Shown piece by piece: positions 1 through 4,709 of a stretch of DNA of 11,093 nt. How positions within the stretch are numbered: the stretch's first letter is position 1; every line of letters starts with the position of its first letter. Source of the DNA: JAGTVB01 sp964624765 (GTDB taxonomy: Bacteria; Pseudomonadota; Gammaproteobacteria; HK1); contig CAZUZO010000120.1 of the NCBI GenBank assembly GCA_964624765.1, positions 1 through 11,093 on the forward strand. Direction: 5' to 3'. The notes under the pieces are model-generated. The model was given only the letters and a program-made list of their open reading frames with translations. It ran no database searches and was not told the origin of the DNA. The translations under genes and the position numbers were made by a program.

Positions 1-2
1 TG

Positions 3-734
3 CACGAGGCAGAAGCCATCGATGCCCTGGCGCGCGCGTCTCCCGAACCCCTCAGTGGAGAATTCCGCTTAGGCGTTATCGCCACCTTGGGGCCCTATCT
101 GATACCACAACTGCTGGGTGCATTGCGCCGACGATACCCTTCCCTACGGCTGCATCTCACAGAGGGCTTGACCGAGAGCCTATTGGATGAATTGACCGCC
201 GGAACGCTGGACGCCGTACTGGCCGCCCTCCCGATCCGACGTCCCGAGCTCAGAGCCAAGGCGGTATTCTTCGAACCATTCTGGCTCGCCGCACCGAGAG
301 ACCACCCGCTGGCGCGGAAGACCCCCGTGACATCACGGGATCTTCGCGGTGAACACATAATCCTGCTACAGGAAGGGCATTGCCTGAGCGGCCAAGCACT
401 GGATCTGTGCCCTTCCAACCGGCGTCACAATGCAGCGCGATTGCAATCCACCGGTCTGGAAACACTGCGCCACATGGTGGCCAGCGGATCCCGCTATACC
501 TTGCTCCCCTGGCTCGCTGTGGGCCACATGCCCCCACTGCAGGACTATATCCATTACCAGCCGTTAGCGGACCAACGAGCGGGTCGCTCCATCGCCCTGG
601 TATGGCGTACAACGTTCGCAAGGCAACAGGACATCACCTCGTTCGCAGCTTTGGTTGCCGACCACCTGCCCGACGGCTTGCGTTCGCTGGCGGATCAACC
701 CGCCCCAAGAACACCCTCGGCGGGTGGGACATGA
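3..734 (+). CDS. oxyR: OxyR-type peroxide-sensing LysR-family regulator (5' truncated by window edge)
   Basis: The reading frame is open from base 3 to a TGA at 732-734, so the gene runs in from the left and its N-terminal winged helix-turn-helix is missing. What remains is the LysR effector-binding domain. It contains the segment GHCLSGQALDLC, whose two cysteines (codons 381-383 and 408-410) are separated by eight residues. This is the same spacing as the redox pair Cys199/Cys208 of E. coli OxyR, which forms a disulfide on exposure to H2O2. Other OxyR-like stretches are TLGPYLIPQLL near the start and SLETLRHMV-type and TLLPWLAV segments further on. By family knowledge it would be a tetrameric cytoplasmic activator of catalase, peroxiredoxin and related genes; no target gene is visible here. 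The TTG at 87 is internal and not a start. The gene converges on telA, with MITE copy 1 between them. Confidence 0.93.
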   Translation, partial: HEAEAIDALARASPEPLSGEFRLGVIATLGPYLIPQLLGALRRRYPSLRLHLTEGLTESLLDELTAGTLDAVLAALPIRRPELRAKAVFFEPFWLAAPRDHPLARKTPVTSRDLRGEHIILLQEGHCLSGQALDLCPSNRRHNAARLQSTGLETLRHMVASGSRYTLLPWLAVGHMPPLQDYIHYQPLADQRAGRSIALVWRTTFARQQDITSFAALVADHLPDGLRSLADQPAPRTPSAGGT

Positions 735-785
735 CCGATCGGGCGCGCGTCGCCGATGAGTGCAGGAGGCTGGCACCGCCTCACT

Positions 786-805
786 GCCGAGGGCCGGCAC
801 TCGGC
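786..805 (+). terminator. Hairpin downstream of oxyR, possible terminator
   Basis: GCCGAG (786-791) and CTCGGC (800-805) form a perfect 6-bp GC-rich stem around an 8-base loop, 51 bases after the oxyR stop. There is no T tract immediately after it, because MITE copy 1 starts at 809. It could have been the end of a hairpin interrupted by the insertion, or only part of the former telA 3' end (see findings). Termination activity is inferred only from position. Confidence 0.3.
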
Positions 806-808
806 TGA

Positions 809-950
809 GAGCTTGTGAAAAAATCTGCTACACCACCCGATAGCGACGTTGGGCGGTGTTCGCTCCTCGCCTATCTATCTGATATGTCTATCGGCTTGGC
901 GCCGTCCGCCTGGCTCCTCGGGCCGCTCGCGACGGTTATTTCACAAGCTC
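809..950 (+). mobile_element. MITE copy 1 (142 bp), between oxyR and telA
   Basis: The element is bounded by perfect inverted ends GAGCTTGTGA (809-818) and TCACAAGCTC (941-950), and flanked by a 3-bp direct repeat TGA (806-808 and 951-953) in a CTGAG context. Two near-identical sequences occur at 3501-3641 (reverse orientation) and 7175-7315. By hand count copy 1 differs from copy 2 by about 8 substitutions and one indel, and from copy 3 by about 15 and one indel. It contains no transposase gene. TNA duplications and ends starting with GAG are typical of the IS1031 group of the IS5 family, so a trans-acting transposase of that kind is inferred. The right end overlaps the last codons of telA and provides its stop. 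Confidence 0.85.
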
Positions 951-2068
951 TGAGGCCTTGAACGCGGTGCAGCTAATGCTTTCCTGAGCTCGGATTCGCA
1001 GAGCTGCAGTTCCTGTTCGGCCGCGGCCCGCCGGCGCTTGCCTTCGTCGGCAATTCGCAGGCTCTCCTCAATGGTGGCAATCAGCTGCTGATTGGCCTGC
1101 TTGACCGCCTCAATGTCGAAGATCCCTCGCTCGACCTGCTGCCGGATCTCAGCATTGGCAGCCTTCAGGTTCTCCGCATTGGCCATCAGCAGTTCGTTGG
1201 TGAGGTCAGCGGCCTCCTTGAGCGTCTTGCCGGCTTCCCGGGAACGTTGAATGGTCACCGCCTGGGCAAGCTGGTTGCGCCACAGCGGAATGGTGTTTGC
1301 CATCACAGAGTTGATCTTGCTGACCAACGCCTTGTCGTTTTCCTGCACGAGCCGAAGGCTCGGCAGGCTCTGCATGGTGACCTGCCGGGTCAGCTTCAGA
1401 TCATGTAGGCGACGCTCCAGATCATCCCGAGCCGAACGTAGGTCCCGTAGCTGTTGCGCCTTGAGCACATCGCCACTGGCCTCCTCCTCTGTCTTGAGTG
1501 CCGGCAGAGCTTGCTCATCCAGTTCCCGCAGCTTTTCCTCCCCAGCCGCGATGTAATCCGCCAGAGTGTGGAAATACCGCAGATTCGCGTCGTAGAGCCG
1601 ATCCAGGGAAGCGATGTCGGTCAGTAGCTTAGTCTGATGCCTGTCGAGCTGATCGCTGATGGCATCGATCTGGTCGCGGACGCTCTCATAGCGCTGGAGA
1701 AATTTGACGACGGGCTTCTTCGCACCGAACAGTCGGCCCAGAAATCCAGGCTTCTCAAGATCCTCGATTCCAAATCCCCGCAGCGTCGCCACCATTTCGC
1801 TCAGAGCTTGCCCTGCCGGGCCTACCTCTTTGTTGCGCACGCCTTCTAGCATTCGATCCGAAATGTCTGTCAGCTGCTGCTGGGCCTTGCTACCGAAGAA
1901 GAGAATGGAGTGACTATCCTTGAGATCGATTTCAGCCATGGCTTTTTCGATGCGCGCACGCCGCTCCGCATCGGCATCGCGGTAAGGAACCAAGTCGCTT
2001 CCCACGACCTGTTGGAGGGCCGCGACCGCGTCGGCAGCCGTGGACACGGGGACATCGACATCTCTCAT
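941..2068 (-). CDS. telA: TelA/KlaA-family toxic anion resistance protein
   Basis: The 375-residue product matches the TelA/KlaA family (Pfam TelA, first noted for plasmid tellurite resistance). It has no signal peptide or membrane segment. Family-like landmarks are ILFFGSKAQQQL (about residues 55-66), a VGPAGQALSEM stretch (about 82-92) and FLGRLFG (109-115). A long, charged, largely helical and probably coiled-coil body follows to the C-terminus. The ATG at 2066-2068 is chosen because AGGAG lies 7 bases upstream; an upstream in-frame ATG at 2144-2146 would add 26 residues of unconvincing sequence. The gene follows xpaC on the same strand after a 182-bp spacer in which no convincing promoter was seen. 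XpaC-TelA adjacency is recurrent in bacteria (for example xpaC-yaaN in Bacillus) and points to a shared envelope-stress role, though the biochemical activity is unknown. The last two codons and the stop come from MITE copy 1. The reconstructed pre-insertion protein would end in PSAGPRQ instead of SL. Confidence 0.88.
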   Translation of the reverse strand: MRDVDVPVSTAADAVAALQQVVGSDLVPYRDADAERRARIEKAMAEIDLKDSHSILFFGSKAQQQLTDISDRMLEGVRNKEVGPAGQALSEMVATLRGFGIEDLEKPGFLGRLFGAKKPVVKFLQRYESVRDQIDAISDQLDRHQTKLLTDIASLDRLYDANLRYFHTLADYIAAGEEKLRELDEQALPALKTEEEASGDVLKAQQLRDLRSARDDLERRLHDLKLTRQVTMQSLPSLRLVQENDKALVSKINSVMANTIPLWRNQLAQAVTIQRSREAGKTLKEAADLTNELLMANAENLKAANAEIRQQVERGIFDIEAVKQANQQLIATIEESLRIADEGKRRRAAAEQELQLCESELRKALAAPRSRPQSL

Positions 2069-2075
2069 CGCATCG

Positions 2076-2080
2076 CTCCT
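2076..2080 (-). promoter_or_regulatory. Shine-Dalgarno AGGAG deciding the telA start
   Basis: AGGAG on the minus strand lies 7 bases before the ATG at 2066-2068. It favours that start over the farther upstream in-frame ATG at 2144-2146. Confidence 0.6.
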
Positions 2081-2250
2081 GGCTTCACGAGAATCCGACT
2101 TGACACCCTGAACCTTTTTACCCACGGTGCGCTCGCAACCGGGCATCGCGACAGTGAAGCCGATGCCGGTCTAGTCTATCCGTTTGTCAGACGCTTTGGG
2201 TGCCCGAGCATGGGGTGGACGTGGTCGATCCAAGCACCGTAGCAGCCTCC

Positions 2251-3078
2251 TCAAGGCACGCCTTCTCTCTTGAGGCGCTTTGACAACACTTCGATGTGCA
2301 TATCCAGGTCGTCGGCATCCTGCTGTCCGAGCTTCTTCTGCTGCTCCCTACAGATGCTCTCCATGTCTACCAGGAGAGCACGATAGTTCTGCTCCAGCTG
2401 GTCAGACTGGGTCCGTGGATGGGCCCGCCCGTATTGCCGAGTGACATCCAGTAAGCCGTCGAGATAAACATTTAGGAACTTGCGAGCACGACGCAGATCC
2501 TGAGGGTCTTGCTCGATCGCTTTAAGGATGTCTTGCGAGCGCGCGACGATGGCGCTAAGGCGTTGCTGAAATTCCAGCGACCGAATATCCCGACGGGCTT
2601 CATCGATACTCTCAAGCTTGGCATAGGCATCCTGAAGCGCCGTCCGGAGTTCATCCGCACCGGCGCCACGGCCAGCAATCGCCAGCGACCGTGGTTCGGG
2701 ATCGAACCCATAGTAAAGCATGACCCCACCGGCCGCGCCGACGCCGAACAGAACGGAGATGATGAGGCCATGCCCGACAGCGGCGAACGCCGCGAGAACC
2801 GTCGCCATACCGATAATAGCCGCCGCGATCGCCTTCAGAGGTAGCGGTCGGTACAACGCAAGTGGCTGTGCCGCATAGCGTTTTTCAGACGCCACGCCAC
2901 GGCGCAACAACATACCTCCGAGCACGAATAGACCATAGGCGACAGCATTCGCGAGTAACCCGCCCACCTGACCGCCCCACAGGCTTACCAATGCCTTGAG
3001 AAGCAAAGGGAAAGACAAGACAAAAATCAGCATGCCCTTTAAGCCAAGCCAGGCAGACTGAGATCGGGCCTTGGGCAT
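2251..3078 (-). CDS. xpaC: XpaC-like membrane protein
   Basis: The 275-residue protein resembles the XpaC family (Pfam XpaC, historically '5-bromo-4-chloroindolyl phosphate hydrolysis protein'). The N-terminal 125 residues hold about four hydrophobic segments (roughly 11-33, 38-60, 81-101 and 103-123). A charged helical cytoplasmic-type domain follows, from about residue 140 to the end, with a central SLEFQQRLSAIV stretch and an RARKFLNVYLDGLLD stretch characteristic of the family. True enzymatic activity has never been well established, so the historic name should not be read literally. The ATG at 3076-3078 is preceded by GGGGA within the end of the upstream lipoprotein gene, with only TCG between that gene's TGA and this ATG, so translational coupling is likely. 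TelA follows downstream, and the trio probably forms one operon. Confidence 0.85.
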   Translation of the reverse strand: MPKARSQSAWLGLKGMLIFVLSFPLLLKALVSLWGGQVGGLLANAVAYGLFVLGGMLLRRGVASEKRYAAQPLALYRPLPLKAIAAAIIGMATVLAAFAAVGHGLIISVLFGVGAAGGVMLYYGFDPEPRSLAIAGRGAGADELRTALQDAYAKLESIDEARRDIRSLEFQQRLSAIVARSQDILKAIEQDPQDLRRARKFLNVYLDGLLDVTRQYGRAHPRTQSDQLEQNYRALLVDMESICREQQKKLGQQDADDLDMHIEVLSKRLKREGVP

Positions 3079-3081
3079 CGA

Positions 3082-3225
3082 TCAGTCATCCCCACTGGCA
3101 AACGAAGTCAAAACGTCGGGCAACTCCGAGGAACTGGCAAAGAGTGCCTGACAGCTAGCCACCCCCACGGTGCCCACCAGTAAGAGCCAACCCAGAAATT
3201 TCATGAGCCATCGCGGCCTAGGCAT
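3082..3225 (-). CDS. Small putative lipoprotein (47 aa) heading the xpaC-telA cluster
   Basis: An ATG at 3223-3225 opens a 47-codon frame ending in TGA at 3082-3084. The N-terminus is basic (MPRPRWLMK). A hydrophobic core of about 15 residues follows and ends in VASC, which fits the lipobox pattern with Cys25 as the lipidated residue. The mature peptide would be only 23 residues, beginning CQALF and ending in an acidic GDD. Residue +2 is Gln, which in proteobacteria does not retain lipoproteins in the inner membrane, so outer-membrane sorting is the default guess. A strong Shine-Dalgarno, AGGGGGAG, sits 7 bases upstream. A second in-frame ATG (Met8) has a poorer ribosome-binding context. The gene is in the same frame as xpaC, separated from it by one stop and one sense codon. 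No family is recognised; function is unknown, and the link to XpaC-TelA rests on the tight spacing. Confidence 0.7.
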   Translation of the reverse strand: MPRPRWLMKFLGWLLLVGTVGVASCQALFASSSELPDVLTSFASGDD

Positions 3226-3232
3226 GGTGATA

Positions 3233-3240
3233 CTCCCCCT
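3233..3240 (-). promoter_or_regulatory. Strong Shine-Dalgarno for the small lipoprotein gene
   Basis: AGGGGGAG on the minus strand lies 7 bases before the ATG at 3223-3225. It is the main evidence, with the lipobox, that this very short frame is translated. Confidence 0.6.
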
Positions 3241-3255
3241 GGCCTAGAGTCTAGC

Positions 3256-3456
3256 TTACCGACTGTCGCACCGGGCTTGAAGACCGTCCCGTGTGAGCGG
3301 GTCGTCCCAGCGAGCCGAAGCCACTAACCTGCTGCGCCGTAGCCATCTTCTCCACACCTTGATATAGTTGCGGTCGGTCACCCAGAGCCGACCGCTGCCA
3401 CGCCACAACTTCTGGGGATCCGGTTTGGGCTTGGTTCAATAGTGGGCCTGGGTCAT
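3256..3456 (-). pseudogene. Possible broken small gene with an internal TGA
   Basis: On the minus strand an ATG at 3454-3456 reads MTQAHY and meets a TGA at 3436-3438. The same frame then stays open for 59 codons to a TAA at 3256-3258. The downstream part is rich in Trp and Arg (for example LWRGSGRLWVTD and KVWRRWLRRS) and looks more protein-like than the alternative frames. A single TGA-to-TGG change would make one 66-residue frame. No family is recognised. It could be a decayed small basic protein, the remnant of a larger gene cut by MITE copy 2, or chance. The remaining sequence between 3226 and 3500 shows no other convincing gene, RNA or terminator. Confidence 0.25.
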
Positions 3457-3500
3457 CGTCTCGTCAGGCCGACCCTGCGCGGTACGACCCCGTATTCTGA

Positions 3501-3641
3501 CAGGTTGTGAAAAAACCGTCGCGAGCGGCCCGAGAGCCAGGCGGACGGCGCCAAGCCGACAGACATATCAGATAGATAGGCGAGGAGCGAACACCGCCCA
3601 ACGCCGCTATCGGGTTGTGTAGCAGGTTGTTTCACAAGCTC
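3501..3641 (-). mobile_element. MITE copy 2 (141 bp), reverse orientation, apparent hybrid
   Basis: This is the reverse complement of the element seen at 809-950 and 7175-7315. Its ends are CAGGTTGTGA (3501-3510) and TCACAAGCTC (3632-3641), so they differ at the outermost base and at the fourth base. The flanking triplets are TGA (3498-3500) and TCA (3642-3644), which do not form a direct repeat, unlike in the other two copies. Read in element orientation, the 5' side (TGA then GAGCTTG) is like copy 1, while the 3' side (CAACCT then TCA) is like copy 3. It differs from copy 1 by about 8 and from copy 3 by about 11 substitutions. It contains no transposase. Confidence 0.82.
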
Positions 3642-3645
3642 TCAG

Positions 3646-3675
3646 TTGACAAGCAGCTCGCACCCGGAGGATAAG
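3646..3675 (+). promoter_or_regulatory. Possible sigma-70 promoter for the cobalamin-binding protein gene
   Basis: A perfect -35 hexamer TTGACA occupies 3646-3651. After 18 bases comes GATAAG (3670-3675), matching four of six positions of TATAAT. It starts 4 bases beyond MITE copy 2 and would give a leader of roughly 75 bases before the ATG at 3757. If real, the upstream in-frame TTG at 3646 cannot be the start of translation, because it would lie in the promoter itself. Confidence 0.4.
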
Positions 3676-3756
3676 CCCCTGGCGAAACGACGCACAGGCG
3701 TCGAAGGCCCGGGAGCGCTGGCGGGCGACAGCCAACTGCCCACGGCGGGGTTGCCA

Positions 3757-4578
3757 ATGCGGTCTATTTCCTACCCTCAGCGCATCGTCTGTCTCACGGA
3801 GGAAACCACCGAAACCCTCTATTTGCTGGGGGAAGAAGAGCGTATCGTCGGCATCTCCGGCTTTACCGTGCGCCCGCTGCGAGCACGCAAGGAAAAACCA
3901 CGGGTCGCTGCGTTCACGACGGCCAAGCTCGACAGCATTCTCGACCTCGAACCCGATCTCGTTCTAGGCTTCTCCGACCTGCAGGCCAACGTTGCCCGAG
4001 ACCTGATCGCCCAGGGACTGACGGTAATGGTATTCAATCAGCGCTCGGTCCAGGACATTTTGAATATGATCACCCTCCTGAGCGCGCTCGTAGGGGCCTC
4101 GCAGCGGGGCGAGGAGTTGGTGCGCAAGCTGACAGCGCACCTGGAGCACATCCGAACGCGCGCGAGTAGCCTGCCCCAAAGACCCGTGGTCTATTTCGAA
4201 GAGTGGGACCAACCTCAAATAAGCGCGATTCGGTGGGTGTCTGAACTCATCGAAATCGCCGGAGGTAAAGACTGCTTTGCCGAGCTCGCAAGGCAACCCC
4301 GGGCCAAGGATCGAATCATCGCTGATCCCATGGAGGTGGTATGCCGCGCGCCGGACGTGATCATCGGGTCGTGGTGCGGAAAAAAGTTCCGAGCCGACAA
4401 GGTTCGCGAGCGCCCCGGCTGGCAAGACATCCCGGCTGTGCGTCACGGTCGGCTGTTCGAGATCAAGTCGGCCCATATTCTCCAACCCGGCCCCGCCGCC
4501 TTGACCGATGGTGTCGATCAGCTGCACCGCATCATTGCATCTTGGCCGGGTAACAGCGTCGCGACACGGCTTGTTTGA
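3757..4578 (+). CDS. Cobalamin-binding protein, BtuF/TroA-fold, without signal peptide
   Basis: The 273-residue product belongs to the periplasmic-binding-protein type 2 family (Pfam Peripla_BP_2). It opens with RIVCLTEETTETLYLLG (about residues 9-25) and a GISGFT strand, continues with KLDSILDLEPDLVLGFSDLQ (about 76 onward), and has the FEEWDQPQISAIRWVSELIEIAGG stretch typical of proteins annotated as cobalamin-binding, split by a central helix as in BtuF. There is no signal peptide or lipobox, so unlike E. coli BtuF it would be cytoplasmic or its export is unexplained. Corrinoid binding is inferred from family only, and siderophore-type ligands remain possible. An in-frame TTG at 3646 would add 37 residues, but that segment is low-complexity and overlaps a putative promoter, so the ATG at 3757 is preferred. 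No transporter permease or ATPase and no cob gene is adjacent. It converges on lon. Confidence 0.8.
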   Translation: MRSISYPQRIVCLTEETTETLYLLGEEERIVGISGFTVRPLRARKEKPRVAAFTTAKLDSILDLEPDLVLGFSDLQANVARDLIAQGLTVMVFNQRSVQDILNMITLLSALVGASQRGEELVRKLTAHLEHIRTRASSLPQRPVVYFEEWDQPQISAIRWVSELIEIAGGKDCFAELARQPRAKDRIIADPMEVVCRAPDVIIGSWCGKKFRADKVRERPGWQDIPAVRHGRLFEIKSAHILQPGPAALTDGVDQLHRIIASWPGNSVATRLV

Positions 4579-4709
4579 CGAGACCTTGTCAACGTCATCC
4601 CTCACGCTTAGGATCTGCGCAAAAATAATTTGGTCATTTTTGTGATTATTGAAAACGGCACCTGCGCGAACCTCGCATTTGGGTAACCAAGTTATTGTTG
4701 CCCGCTTCC
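4579..4709. other. AT-rich spacer between convergent genes
   Basis: This 131-base gap separates the convergent cobalamin-binding protein gene and lon. Its centre (4618-4660) is clearly more AT-rich than the surroundings and holds weak inverted repeats (AAAAAT 4621-4626 with ATTTTT 4636-4641; AATAAT 4624-4629 with ATTATT 4645-4650). These could contribute to termination in either direction, but no classical GC stem with a T tract was found. Confidence 0.3.

Noticed and set aside
2100..2105. TTGACA on the plus strand upstream of telA
   Set aside because: There is no -10 hexamer at a suitable distance, and no plus-strand gene follows.
3436..3438. TGA as a selenocysteine codon in the small interrupted frame
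   Set aside because: No stem-loop resembling a bacterial SECIS was recognised just downstream, and no selenoprotein family is evident.
3251..3439. Alternative 62-codon minus-strand frame from a TTG at 3437-3439
   Set aside because: It starts at a rare codon without a Shine-Dalgarno and its composition is not protein-like. The neighbouring Trp/Arg-rich frame is more plausible, though also weak.
3453..3635. A frame running through MITE copy 2, with a near-identical frame through copy 3 (7181-7402)
   Set aside because: The similarity is simply that of the two element copies; copy 1 has a one-base indel that breaks the frame. There is no ribosome-binding site of note, and the ends are shared with the inverted repeats.
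3646..3756. Extended N-terminus of the cobalamin-binding protein from TTG at 3646
   Set aside because: The 37 added residues are low-complexity and not a signal peptide, and the TTG is part of a perfect -35 hexamer beside the MITE.
3964..4605. A 213-codon minus-strand frame opposite the cobalamin-binding protein gene
   Set aside because: It is antisense to a recognisable binding-protein fold, with no family features of its own.
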